Assembly (NCBI GenBank): GCA_963830065.1
Contig: CAWHLA010000006.1
Location: forward strand, 124,001 to 188,000
Length of the DNA: 64,000 nucleotides
Origin: JACCZR01 sp963830065
GTDB lineage: Bacteria; Actinomycetota; Thermoleophilia; Solirubrobacterales; Thermoleophilaceae
Direction of reading: 5' to 3'
In this document: positions 39,777-47,890 of the stretch, one piece after another
How the letters are laid out: each line of letters starts with the position of its first letter
How positions within the stretch are numbered: the stretch's first letter is position 1
Translations under genes and position numbers: made by a program
Notes under the pieces: generated by a model
What the model saw: the letters and a program-made list of their open reading frames with translations, nothing else
The model's database searches: none
What the model was told of the DNA's origin: nothing

Positions 39777-40883
39777 GTGGCCGGCCAAGACGACATCTCT
39801 CTCGCGCGTGGAGCGCCCTCGCTCGACATCGTCGCCGTCGACGACCTGAAGGCGGCCGCCGAGCGCGCCTTCACCGCGGACCCCAAGGGCGCATTCTCCT
39901 ACGGCACGGCCGCCGGCTACGGGCCGCTGATCGAGTGGATCGCGAGCGAGCACGGCCTGCCCAAGGAGCAGGTGATCGCCACCAACGGCTCGATGCAGGC
40001 CGACGCGTTCCTCTTCCAGCATCTGGTGGCGGCCGGCGACACCGTGGTGATCGAGGCCCCCACCTACGACCGCACGCTGCTTTCGCTCCAGAAGCTCGGC
40101 GCTGACCTGATCGCGATCCCCGTCGAGGCGGACGGCCTCGATGTGCAGGCGCTGGAGCGCGCGCTCGAGTCGGGCGCCCGCCCCAAGCTCGCTCACGTGA
40201 TCCCCAACTTCCACAACCCGGCCGGAGCCACGCTGTCGCTGGACAAGCGGCGGCGCCTGATCGAGCTGGCCGCCGAGTACGACTTCGTCGTGTTCGAGGA
40301 CGACCCCTACGTGAAGCTGCGGTTCGAAGGCGAGTCGCTGCCGACCATGCTCTCGATGGACGAGTCGGACCACGTGGTCTACGCCTCGTCCTTCTCCAAG
40401 ACCGTGTGCCCCGGCATCCGCGTCGGCTACCTGGCCGGGCCCGAGGGCCTGATCAAGGACATCCGCAAGATGGCCACCGAGACCTACATCTCGCCGAGCA
40501 TGGTCTCGCAGTCGATCGTGGCCGAGTTCTGCACCTCGGGGGCGATCGAGACGTCGATCGCCACCGTCAAGGACGCGCTGCAGGAGCGCCGCGACCGCAC
40601 CGCCGAGGCGCTGGAGCGCGAGTTCGCCGACGAGGCCCGCTTCGTCAAGCCCGAGGGCGGCTACTTCCTGTGGGTCGACCTCCCCGACGGCACCGAGGGA
40701 AGCGCCCTCGACCAAGCAGCCCGCGAGCGGGGCGTGATCTACGTCAAGGGCACCGACTTCTTGCTCGAGGGGGGCGACCACTCGCTGCGGATCGCGTACT
40801 CGGGCGTGACGCCCGACCAGATCGACGAGGGCGTCAGCCGCCTGGCCGACGCCTACCGAGAGCTGGCGGGCACCCGAGCGTGA
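39777..40883 (+). CDS. PLP-dependent aminotransferase, class I/II (2-aminoadipate/MocR-like)
   Basis: 368 aa. FSYGTAAGYGPLIEWIA, IATNGSMQADAFLFQHL, VIPNFHNPAGATLS, FEDDPYVKLRF and the PLP-lysine segment YASSFSKTVCPGIRVGYLAG match the LysN/aminoadipate aminotransferase group. There is no N-terminal GntR domain, so it is a free-standing enzyme. The amino-acid substrate is unknown. GTG 39777 follows TATCGT by 8 nt. The membrane protein gene follows with a GTGA overlap. Confidence 0.88.
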   Translation: MAGQDDISLARGAPSLDIVAVDDLKAAAERAFTADPKGAFSYGTAAGYGPLIEWIASEHGLPKEQVIATNGSMQADAFLFQHLVAAGDTVVIEAPTYDRTLLSLQKLGADLIAIPVEADGLDVQALERALESGARPKLAHVIPNFHNPAGATLSLDKRRRLIELAAEYDFVVFEDDPYVKLRFEGESLPTMLSMDESDHVVYASSFSKTVCPGIRVGYLAGPEGLIKDIRKMATETYISPSMVSQSIVAEFCTSGAIETSIATVKDALQERRDRTAEALEREFADEARFVKPEGGYFLWVDLPDGTEGSALDQAARERGVIYVKGTDFLLEGGDHSLRIAYSGVTPDQIDEGVSRLADAYRELAGTRA

Positions 40884-41614
40884 ACTCGGGCGGGGGCCCG
40901 GAGCTCGACCGCCCCCGCCAATTCGGAGAGTTGCTGCGCGACGCGTTCGCGCTCCTGGCGGGACGTCCGCTGGCGTTCCTGGCCGTCGGGGCCGTATTCG
41001 CCATTCCCATCGAGCTCGTGGTCTCAGGCGTCGGGCTCGAGCAGCTGACCTCGCCGTACGTGGAGAAGGTGCGGCCGGTCGAGGTGGTGGTGGGCTCGCT
41101 CACCAGCTACGTGCTGGTGACCCCGCTGATCACCGTTGCCTGCGCGCTGCTGGTGGTCGGGGCTGCGCCTACCGCCGGACGCGCCGTCATCCGCACGATG
41201 GAGACGTCGACGCCGCTGCTGGTGGCGGCGATCGCCGCGGCGGTCGGGGTGGGCATCGGGCTGTTCCTGCTCATCCTCCCCGGCCTGTACCTCGTGGTGC
41301 GGTGGTTCCTGTTCCCTCAGGCCGTAGCCCTGGAGAACCAGACGGGCATCGCGCCGCTGCGGCGCAGCGGCGAGCTGATCGAGGGCAAGTGGTTCCGGGC
41401 GGCGGCGGTGATCCTGCTGGGCAACCTGATCGCGCTGCTGCCGGGCGGGATCATCACCATCCCGTTCGCCTCCCTGGCCATGGAGATGGATCGCGAGTGG
41501 CCGCTGATGGCCGGCCAGATCCTGGGCGAGGCGATCACCGCGCCGATCGTGGCCGTGATCGCCACGCTGCTGTTCTTCGACCTGCGGGCCCGCCGGGCCC
41601 AGCCCTTCGGCTAG
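40880..41614 (+). CDS. Multi-pass membrane protein, unknown function
   Basis: 244 aa with about six hydrophobic segments (PLAFLAVGAVFAIPIELVV; VVVGSLTSYVLVTPLITVACALLVV; TPLLVAAIAAAVGVGIGLFLLILPGLYLVVRW; AAVILLGNLIALLPGGIITI; ITAPIVAVIATLLFF). VRWFLFPQAVALEN, SGELIEGKWFRAA resembles the membrane domain of YciC/GlpQ-associated proteins. Coupled to the aminotransferase (GTGA); convergent with the DtxR gene, overlapping it by 4 nt. Confidence 0.75.
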   Translation: MNSGGGPELDRPRQFGELLRDAFALLAGRPLAFLAVGAVFAIPIELVVSGVGLEQLTSPYVEKVRPVEVVVGSLTSYVLVTPLITVACALLVVGAAPTAGRAVIRTMETSTPLLVAAIAAAVGVGIGLFLLILPGLYLVVRWFLFPQAVALENQTGIAPLRRSGELIEGKWFRAAAVILLGNLIALLPGGIITIPFASLAMEMDREWPLMAGQILGEAITAPIVAVIATLLFFDLRARRAQPFG

Positions 41615-42324
41615 CGCCCGTAGCGCTCCTGGGCGAAGACCAGCTGGTCCGGCAGCGCCACCCGCGGCGGCGGTGAGGGCTCGGCGGTGACCGAGACGGT
41701 CTCGGCCACGCTGCGGCTGACCCTCAGCTGCTCGCCCTCGACCGCGACCGCGACCTCGTCATCGTCGGACGCCGCGAGCTCGCCGGCCATGCCGGGCTTC
41801 AGGCCGCTGTCCATGAGGTAGTGCAGGAGGTCCTCGGCCTCGTTCTCGAAGCGCAGGACGGTGAGCTTGGCCCCCACCTCCACGTCGGCCAGCGGAACGC
41901 CCTCGATGCGCGCTCCCTCGTAGATCGGGTGGCCGTGGGGACAGGTCTTGGCGTCGCCGATCGCGTTCAGCATGCGCTCCTCGACGACCGGTGACATCCA
42001 GTGCTCAAGGCGCTCGGCCTCCTCGTGCACCTGGTCCCAGGGGATGTCGAACACGTCGGTCAGGAAGCGCTCGATCAGGCGGTGGCGGCGCACGATGTTC
42101 GCCGCGTGCTCGTGGCCCATGTCGGTGAAGGTCAGGGACTTGTCCGCGGCCCGGTCGACGAGGCCGTCGCCCTCCAGGCGGCCGATCATCTCGTGCACCG
42201 TCGGCGCGGACACCTGCATGGCCCGAGCGATGTTGGCGCCGGTGATCTGAAGACCCGCCTCCTGCAGCCAGTACATCGTCTGCAGGTACTCCTCTTCGGC
42301 GACTGTCGCTTGCTCGCTGGACAC
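41611..42324 (-). CDS. DtxR/MntR-family metal-dependent transcriptional repressor
   Basis: 237 aa. Winged helix VAEEEYLQTMYWLQEAGLQITGANIARAMQVSAPTVHEMIGRLEGDGLV; dimerisation and metal site MGHEHAANIVRRHRLIERFL, WDQVHEEAERLEHWMSP, CPHGHPI; then a C-terminal SH3/FeoA-like domain (GAKLTVLRFENEAEDLLHYLMDSGLKPG). It represses iron- or manganese-uptake genes when metal is bound; which metal is unclear. GTG 42324 is preceded by TACTCT at 6 nt. It diverges from the DNA ligase gene. Confidence 0.88.
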   Translation of the reverse strand: MSSEQATVAEEEYLQTMYWLQEAGLQITGANIARAMQVSAPTVHEMIGRLEGDGLVDRAADKSLTFTDMGHEHAANIVRRHRLIERFLTDVFDIPWDQVHEEAERLEHWMSPVVEERMLNAIGDAKTCPHGHPIYEGARIEGVPLADVEVGAKLTVLRFENEAEDLLHYLMDSGLKPGMAGELAASDDDEVAVAVEGEQLRVSRSVAETVSVTAEPSPPPRVALPDQLVFAQERYGR

Positions 42325-42330
42325 CAGTCC

Positions 42331-42340
42331 AGAGTACCGT
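42331..42340. promoter_or_regulatory. Bidirectional promoter, overlapping -10 elements
   Basis: AGAGTACCGT: plus-strand TACCGT (42335-42340) is 8 nt before GTG 42349; minus-strand TACTCT (42331-42336) is 6 nt before GTG 42324. They share the TA at 42335-42336. Both genes look leaderless. Confidence 0.6.
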
Positions 42341-42348
42341 CCTGCCCC

Positions 42349-43305
42349 GTGACCCTTCCGCTGTCGCCGCCCGTCCCGCCGCAGCTCGCGCGCTCCAAGT
42401 CGGCCCTCCCCGAAGGGGACGAATGGCGCTACGAGCCCAAGTACGACGGCTTCCGCACGGTCGTGTTCCGGGACGGCGACGACGTGCACCTCCAGAGCCG
42501 CAACGGCAAGCCGATGAACCGCTACTTCCCCGAGGTCGTGGAGCAGGTGCTGGCCTCCTCGGCCGAGCGCGTGGTGTTCGACGGCGAGCTGATCGTCGTG
42601 ATCGACGGCGTGCAGGAGTTCGACCTGCTGTCCCAGCGCATCCACCCCGCCAAGTCGCGGGTGGAGATGCTCGCCGAGAAGTACCCGGCCGCCTTCGTTG
42701 CCTTCGACCTGCTGGCCGAGGAGGACGAGGAGCTGCTGGGCCTGTCCTACACCGAACGCCGCGAGCGGCTGGAGAAGGTGGTGTCCGACCCGATCCAGCT
42801 GTCGCCCATGACCGACGACCCCGAGGCCGCGGGCCAGTGGCTGACCGGCAAATCCGAGGGCGTGGTCGCCAAGCAGGCGGGCTCGGCCTACCAGCCCGGC
42901 GAGCGCAAGGGGATGGCCAAGATCAAGCGCCTGCGCACCGCCGACTGCGTGGTGGCTGCGTTTCGGTTCGGCAAGGAGCCCGAGACCGTCGGCTCGCTGA
43001 TCCTGGGCCTCTACGACGGCGACGACCTGCGCATCGTGGGCCACACCTCGAGCTTCCGGGCCAAGCAGAAGCGTGAGCTCCTCGAGCTGCTCGAGCCCTA
43101 CCGCACCGGCGAGCAGGGCGCGGGCGAGCCGTCACGCTGGAAGAGCGACGAGGAGCTCGTCTGGGAGGGCCTGCGCCCCGAGCTGGTGGTGGAGGTCGCC
43201 TTCGACCACATCACCGGTGACCGCATCCGCCACGGAGCCAAGTTTCAGCGCTGGCGCGAGGACAAAGAGCCGGGCGAGTGCACGATGGACCAGCTGCGGA
43301 CGTGA
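42349..43305 (+). CDS. ATP-dependent DNA ligase (LigC/LigD-type catalytic core)
   Basis: 318 aa. Nucleotidyltransferase motif I WRYEPKYDGFRTVVFRDG (adenylated Lys), motif III-like VVFDGELIVV, EGVVAKQAGSAYQPGERKGMAKIK (motifs IV/V), then an OB-fold domain (VGSLILGLYDGDDLRIVGHTSSF, WVRPELVVEV-like LRPELVVEVAFDHITG). It seals double-strand breaks in NHEJ or base-excision repair. A separate LigD-type polymerase gene follows 411 nt downstream, with the cold-shock gene between. GTG 42349 has a -10 at 8 nt. Confidence 0.9.
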   Translation: MTLPLSPPVPPQLARSKSALPEGDEWRYEPKYDGFRTVVFRDGDDVHLQSRNGKPMNRYFPEVVEQVLASSAERVVFDGELIVVIDGVQEFDLLSQRIHPAKSRVEMLAEKYPAAFVAFDLLAEEDEELLGLSYTERRERLEKVVSDPIQLSPMTDDPEAAGQWLTGKSEGVVAKQAGSAYQPGERKGMAKIKRLRTADCVVAAFRFGKEPETVGSLILGLYDGDDLRIVGHTSSFRAKQKRELLELLEPYRTGEQGAGEPSRWKSDEELVWEGLRPELVVEVAFDHITGDRIRHGAKFQRWREDKEPGECTMDQLRT

Positions 43306-43375
43306 CCAAAGCAGGATGGGGCCCGGTCGGCTCCGCTTTCTCGCCCGACGCTGTTAGCGTTTCCCGGGTAAGGGT

Positions 43376-43392
43376 CGGGTCAAAGGGACCCG
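43376..43392 (+). other. Hairpin in the long leader of the cold-shock gene
   Basis: CGGGTC (43376-43381), loop AAAGG, GACCCG (43387-43392). It lies in the 161-nt gap between the ligase stop and the cold-shock gene. Leaders of cold-shock mRNAs are often structured; whether this one senses temperature is untested. Confidence 0.35.
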
Positions 43393-43466
43393 GCCAGGTA
43401 GTGCCAGCGCTCGCAGGTCGTTGCAATCGCATCCTCCTCGTGTAGGCAGCACACATAGGAGGACAC

Positions 43467-43670
43467 ATGCCGGAAGGCACAGTTAAGTGGTTCAGCGACG
43501 AGAAGGGGTACGGCTTCATCACCCCTGACGACGGCGGCAAGGACCTGTTCGTACATCACCAGGGCATCGCCAGCGAGGGCTTCCGCAGCCTCGCCGAGGG
43601 CGCCAAGGTGTCCTACGACTCAGAGGCCGGGGACAAGGGTCCCAAGGCCGTGAACGTCCAGACGCTCTAG
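43467..43670 (+). CDS. cspA: Cold-shock protein (CspA family)
   Basis: 67 aa OB-fold RNA chaperone. RNP motifs KGYGFI and DLFVHH are intact (GTVKWFSDEKGYGFITPDDGG, DLFVHHQGI). The start has a strong ribosome site (AGGAGG, 6 nt), in contrast with the leaderless starts around it, and a leader of up to 161 nt. Confidence 0.95.
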   Translation: MPEGTVKWFSDEKGYGFITPDDGGKDLFVHHQGIASEGFRSLAEGAKVSYDSEAGDKGPKAVNVQTL

Positions 43671-43715
43671 GACCTTCAGCGGGCGCCCCGCCCGGTCGGC
43701 TGCGAAGCTGACCGA

Positions 43716-44777
43716 GTGGGGCGCACCCGCTCGACGGAAACGACGGTCGACGCCGGCGGGCGCGAGCTGCGCGTGACCAGCGCCGACCGGGTGATCTTCC
43801 CGGCGACCGACCACACGCCGGAGATCACCAAGGCCCAGGTGGTCGATTACTTCCTCGCCGTCGACGACGGCATCATGCGCGCGCTGCGCGAGCGGCCGAC
43901 CACGCTGGAGCGCTGGCCCAAGGGCGTGCACGAGGGCATGACCATCTCCACGCGGGAGGGCCACAAGGGCGAGGCCTTCTACCAGAAGCGCGTGCCCAAG
44001 GGGGCTCCCGAATACGTGGACACGGCGCGCATCGAGTTCCCCTCCGGCCGGCATGCCGACGAGGTGTGCCCGACCGAGATCGCCGTGGTCGGCTGGTGCG
44101 CCCAGATGGGCACCATCACCTTCCATCCCTGGCCGGTCCGCAGCGGCGACGTCGACCATCCCGACGAGCTGCGGCTGGACCTCGATCCCCAGACCGGCAC
44201 CGACTTCGAGGACGCCCAGCGCGTGGCCGCCGAGGCACGCACCCTGCTCGGCGAGCTCGGATACCGCGGCTTTCCCAAGACCTCGGGCGGACGCGGCATC
44301 CACATCTACGTGCGGATCGAGCCCCGTTGGACCTTCACCGACGTGCGGCACGCCGCGATCGCCTTCGGCCGCGAGCTGTCGCGCCGCATGCCCGACCAGG
44401 TGACCACCAAGTGGTGGAAGGAGGAACGCGGCGAGAAGGTGTTCATCGACTACAACCAGAACGCCCGCGACCGCACGATCGCGTCGCCCTACTCGATCCG
44501 CGCCAAGCCGGGCGCGCCGGTCTCCGCCCCGCTGCTGTGGGACGAGGTGCCCGACGTCGTCCCCGAGGACTTCACCGTGGCCACCATGCCCGCGCGCTTC
44601 GCCGAGGTCGGCGACCGCTTCGCGGAGATCGACGACGTGGCCCACTCGCTCGAGCCGCTGCTGGAGATGTACAGGCAGGACGAGGAGGGCGACATGCCCT
44701 ACCCGCCGGATTACCCGAAGATGCCGGGCGAGCCCAAGCGCGTGCAGCCCTCACGCGATACGGACCGCAAGGAGTAG
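43716..44777 (+). CDS. LigD-type polymerase/primase domain protein (NHEJ)
   Basis: 353 aa. Archaeo-eukaryotic primase fold: VTSADRVIFPATDHTPEITKAQVVDYFLAV, WCAQMGTITFHPWP, catalytic ELRLDLDPQTGTDF (DxD), FPKTSGGRGIHIYVRI, FIDYNQNARDRTIASPYSIRAKPGAPVSAPLLWDEV. It fills ends during nonhomologous end joining. Polymerase and ligase are on separate genes here; no Ku gene was seen in the window. Start GTG 43716. Confidence 0.9.
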   Translation: MGRTRSTETTVDAGGRELRVTSADRVIFPATDHTPEITKAQVVDYFLAVDDGIMRALRERPTTLERWPKGVHEGMTISTREGHKGEAFYQKRVPKGAPEYVDTARIEFPSGRHADEVCPTEIAVVGWCAQMGTITFHPWPVRSGDVDHPDELRLDLDPQTGTDFEDAQRVAAEARTLLGELGYRGFPKTSGGRGIHIYVRIEPRWTFTDVRHAAIAFGRELSRRMPDQVTTKWWKEERGEKVFIDYNQNARDRTIASPYSIRAKPGAPVSAPLLWDEVPDVVPEDFTVATMPARFAEVGDRFAEIDDVAHSLEPLLEMYRQDEEGDMPYPPDYPKMPGEPKRVQPSRDTDRKE

Positions 44778-44791
44778 GGAAAGACATAGTC

Positions 44792-45274
44792 GTGGAGCTG
44801 GAGGTCCTGGAGACCGACGTCACGAAGCTCGAGGTCGACGCCATCGCCAACGCGGCGAACACCGACCTCGCCCACGGCGGCGGGGTGGCCGCGGCCATCA
44901 GCCGGGCCGGAGGGCCCGAGGTGCAGCGCGAGTCCGACGACAAGGCCCCCATCGGCCTCGGCGAGGCGATCGAGACCACCGCCGGCCACATGCCGGCGAA
45001 GTACGTGATCCACGCGGCCACGATGGAGCTCGGCGGGCCGACCTCGGGCGAGATCATCGAGCAGGCCACCCGGTCGACCCTCGAGAAGGCGGAGCAACTC
45101 GGCTGCCAATCCGTTGCCCTGGTTGCCTTCGGTGCGGGAGTCGGGCGGTTTCCGCTGAGCCAGGTGGCCGACCTGATGGTGAACGCCGCGCGCGCCCACC
45201 ACGGGAACCTGGAGCGCGTCGTCTTCGCCGTGCAGGGCGAAGACGCCGAGCAAGCCTTCCGGGCCGCGCTGTGA
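44792..45274 (+). CDS. Macro domain protein (ADP-ribose-binding/deacetylase type)
   Basis: 160 aa single macro domain. TKLEVDAIANAANTDLAHGGGVAAAISRAGG is the signature, GLGEAIETTAGHMPAKYVIHAA and LVAFGAGVGRFPLSQVADLMV complete the fold. It binds ADP-ribose or hydrolyses O-acetyl-ADP-ribose. It follows the NHEJ polymerase after 14 nt and overlaps the glycerate kinase start (GTGA), so it may be co-transcribed with both. GTG 44792 has AGGAG upstream. Confidence 0.88.
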   Translation: MELEVLETDVTKLEVDAIANAANTDLAHGGGVAAAISRAGGPEVQRESDDKAPIGLGEAIETTAGHMPAKYVIHAATMELGGPTSGEIIEQATRSTLEKAEQLGCQSVALVAFGAGVGRFPLSQVADLMVNAARAHHGNLERVVFAVQGEDAEQAFRAAL

Positions 45275-46269
45275 GCCCGGCGCCCGTCCTCGTATCCCCC
45301 GACTCGTTCAAGGGGACGATGGCGGCCACCGTGGTCGCCGCGGCGGTGGCCACCGGCCTCCGGGGCGCCGGCCGCGACGCCGTGGAGCTGCCGGTGGCCG
45401 ACGGCGGCGAGGGCACCATGGACGTCCTCCACACGGTGCTCGGGGGCGAGCGGCGGACGGTCAGCGTGAGCGATCCCCTGGGCCGGCCCGTCGAGGCCGC
45501 TTTCGTGCTGCTGCCCGACGGAGAGACCGCGGTGGTGGAGGCCGCACAGGCCAGCGGCCTGGGCCTGGTGGCCGAGAGCGAGCGCGACGCCTTCGCCGCC
45601 TCCTCGGAGGGGACGGGCGAGCTGATCGTCGCAGCGGCGAGCGCCGGGGCCGAGACCGTCCTGGTGTCCGTGGGCGGCACGGCCAACATGGACGGCGGCG
45701 CCGGCGCGGTGCGCGCTCTGGACGAGGCCGGGGTGAGCCCGAAGCTCGACGTCCTGTGCGACGTCAACACCCCGTTCGAGGACGCCCCGCGCGTGTTCGG
45801 GCCTCAGAAGGGGGCCGATCCCGAGACGGTCGCGCGGCTCGAGAAGCGCCAGGAGCAGGTAGCCGAACACGCCCCGCGCGACCCCCGCGGCGTACCGATG
45901 ACGGGCGCGGCCGGCGGACTGTCGGGCGGCCTCTGGGCCCACCACGGCGCGCACCTGCAGCCGGGCGCGGCCTACGTGCTGAACGCGATCGGCTTCGACG
46001 ACGCCATGCGCGCCGCCGCCTTCGTGGTCACCGGCGAGGGCCGGCTGGACGACCAGACCCTGGCGGGCAAGATCGTCGGCGAGGTGGCCACCCGCTGCCG
46101 CCAGGGCGGCGTGACCTGCCACGTGGTCTGCGGCAAGGACTCCCTGTCGCTGTTCGACCACCGTCTGCTGGACCTGGCCAGCGTGACCGAGGCGGGCACG
46201 CCCGAGGACCTGGAGCGCGCGGGCGCTGCGCTGGTCAGCGCGGCTGCCGGCGCGTCTGGGCGGAACTAG
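45271..46269 (+). CDS. Glycerate kinase
   Basis: 332 aa. LVSPDSFKGTMAATVVAAAVATGL, LPVADGGEGTMDVL, VSVGGTANMDGGAGAVRALD, FGPQKGADPETVARLE, PMTGAAGGLSGGLWA and FVVTGEGRLDDQTLAGKIVGEVA are the GarK/GlxK-type signatures. It phosphorylates glycerate to 2- or 3-phosphoglycerate. Coupled to the macro gene by a GTGA overlap. Two genes for glucosylglycerate synthesis lie within 5 kb, so it could serve turnover of that solute (inference). Confidence 0.88.
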   Translation: MSPAPVLVSPDSFKGTMAATVVAAAVATGLRGAGRDAVELPVADGGEGTMDVLHTVLGGERRTVSVSDPLGRPVEAAFVLLPDGETAVVEAAQASGLGLVAESERDAFAASSEGTGELIVAAASAGAETVLVSVGGTANMDGGAGAVRALDEAGVSPKLDVLCDVNTPFEDAPRVFGPQKGADPETVARLEKRQEQVAEHAPRDPRGVPMTGAAGGLSGGLWAHHGAHLQPGAAYVLNAIGFDDAMRAAAFVVTGEGRLDDQTLAGKIVGEVATRCRQGGVTCHVVCGKDSLSLFDHRLLDLASVTEAGTPEDLERAGAALVSAAAGASGRN

Positions 46270-46718
46270 GCGGCGGGGTCGGCGAGCACGAAGGCCAGCA
46301 CCGCGCGCTCGGACGCACGGCTCTGACTGGCGAGATAGGCGAACACCGGGCGGCCCGTTAGGGCGGACACGGCTTGCTCGGCCTCGGGGCGGATGGCCTC
46401 GTGAAGCGCGTCGCGGACCTCTGTGACCAAGAGGTCGTAACCCTGGTCTGCGAGCGTCCTCTCCGCCCGCGTCAGGCAGTCGTCGAGGGTCACGACGGCG
46501 AGGTCGGGAGTGACGACCGTCTTGGCCTTGGTGGGACCCCGCCCGCAACGGCTGCGCATGAGCCCGACGATCGCGGTGCTGATCTCGGCGGCGGCGGCGG
46601 GGCCCGACGGGGCGTCCGCTCCCACCGGTCCGCTCTCGGCGAGCCAATCGAGGCGGCCGGGAGCGACGTCCGTCAGGGGCCGGTGGTGGTGGAGTTGCTG
46701 GGTGGTGGCAGCGCCCAT
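46266..46718 (-). CDS. DUF2294 family protein, member 1
   Basis: 150 aa. AAEISTAIVGLMRSRCGRGPTKAKTVVTPDLAVVTLDDCLTRAERTLADQG followed by AVSALTGRPVFAYLASQSRAS resembles the DUF2294 (Na-translocating-decarboxylase-associated) fold seen also at 48619 and 49042. It is the most divergent of the three, with a 45-residue N-terminal extension. ATG 46718 has GAGAGGAG 6 nt upstream. Function unknown. Confidence 0.7.
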   Translation of the reverse strand: MGAATTQQLHHHRPLTDVAPGRLDWLAESGPVGADAPSGPAAAAEISTAIVGLMRSRCGRGPTKAKTVVTPDLAVVTLDDCLTRAERTLADQGYDLLVTEVRDALHEAIRPEAEQAVSALTGRPVFAYLASQSRASERAVLAFVLADPAA

Positions 46719-46812
46719 GCGCTGCTCCTCTCGATCGCGTGCCTAGCGTCCGAAATTCAGCCGGGCGTTGCTCCGGCCGGACCGGAACCCCTTCCGCTGC
46801 CCTCCACTAGCC

Positions 46813-46868
46813 AAGGTATCACCGGGGTCCAGGGCCAACTACATGATGGTCCCCGGCGGCGCTACCTT
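46813..46868 (+). other. Long stem-loop upstream of desaturase gene
   Basis: AAGGTA (46813-46818) pairs with TACCTT (46863-46868), and inside it CCGGGG (46822-46827) with CCCCGG (46851-46856). It lies in the 242-nt gap 5' of the desaturase, about 90 nt before its start. A small CTCC/GGAG hairpin overlaps its 3' edge. Role unknown (terminator of the opposite gene, leader structure, or neither). Confidence 0.35.
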
Positions 46869-46960
46869 CTCCACAAGGAGGACAGGACGCGGGGTCCCGG
46901 GCGATCCGGGGCAGCGCCGGTTGGCTTTCGAATCGCATCGTTCGCTACCCGGAGCTCACC

Positions 46961-47890
46961 ATGTCCTCTGAAGCACCCCGCCACTCGACCGCCCACCAGG
47001 TGACCAACGTCATCGCGATGTTGCTGCCGCTCGCCGCCTTCCTGGTCGCGCTGCTCACGCTCTGGGGCCGGTGGGTCGAGTGGATCGACATCGCCTTTCT
47101 CGGCGTGGCGTACGTCGTCACCTGCCTGGGGATCACGGTGGGCTTCCACCGCCTGCTGACCCACCGCTCGTTTCAGACCTACCCCGCCGTGCGGTACGGG
47201 CTGGCCGTGATGGGGACGCTCGCGGTCGAGGGGTCGGTGCTCAAGTGGGTGGCCGACCACCGCAAGCACCACGACTTCACCGACCAGGACGGCGACCCCC
47301 ACAGCCCCCACGAGGGGGGCCCGGGCGTCCTCGGTGCGCTGCGCGGCCTGTGGCACGCGCACGTGGGCTGGCTGTTCAACACGGTGGGCCAGGCCGACCA
47401 GCGGCGGTACGCCGCCGACCTGGTGAAGGACCGCGGCATCCGATTCATCGACGCTGCCGAGAAGCCGCTGATAGTCGCCAGCCTGGCGTTGCCCTTCCTG
47501 GTCGGCCTGCTGGTCAAGGGAACACTGACCGGCGCGCTGCTGACGCTGGTGTGGGGCGGCCTGGTCCGGGTCTTCCTGCTCCACCACGCCACGTTCAGCA
47601 TCAACTCCATCTGCCACTACTTCGGCCGCCGGCGCTTCGACACCGAGGACCGGTCCACCAACGTGGCCTGGCTGTCGCTGGCCACGCTCGGCGAGTCCTG
47701 GCACAACAACCACCACGCCTTCCCCACGTCCGCCTTCCACGGCCTGCGCCGCCGTGAGCTCGACCCCGGCGGGCTGTTCATCAGCCTGCTCGAGCGGATC
47801 GGGCTGGCCTGGCGCGTGGTTCGGGTCAGCCCCGAGCGCCAGCGAGGGAAGACCGCGGCCCGCCCTTGCGCGGAGCTCAGCGCGCCATGA
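46961..47890 (+). CDS. Acyl-CoA/fatty-acid delta-9 desaturase
   Basis: 309 aa integral-membrane di-iron desaturase. The three histidine boxes are HRLLTHRS, HRKHHDF and HNNHHAF; GWLFNTVGQADQRRYAADL and FNISHH-like FSINSICHYFGRRRFDTEDRSTN complete the family. It introduces a double bond in membrane fatty acids, with four transmembrane helices. ATG 46961 was chosen; a long leader precedes it. Its end overlaps the convergent HAD gene by 14 nt. Confidence 0.92.
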   Translation: MSSEAPRHSTAHQVTNVIAMLLPLAAFLVALLTLWGRWVEWIDIAFLGVAYVVTCLGITVGFHRLLTHRSFQTYPAVRYGLAVMGTLAVEGSVLKWVADHRKHHDFTDQDGDPHSPHEGGPGVLGALRGLWHAHVGWLFNTVGQADQRRYAADLVKDRGIRFIDAAEKPLIVASLALPFLVGLLVKGTLTGALLTLVWGGLVRVFLLHHATFSINSICHYFGRRRFDTEDRSTNVAWLSLATLGESWHNNHHAFPTSAFHGLRRRELDPGGLFISLLERIGLAWRVVRVSPERQRGKTAARPCAELSAP

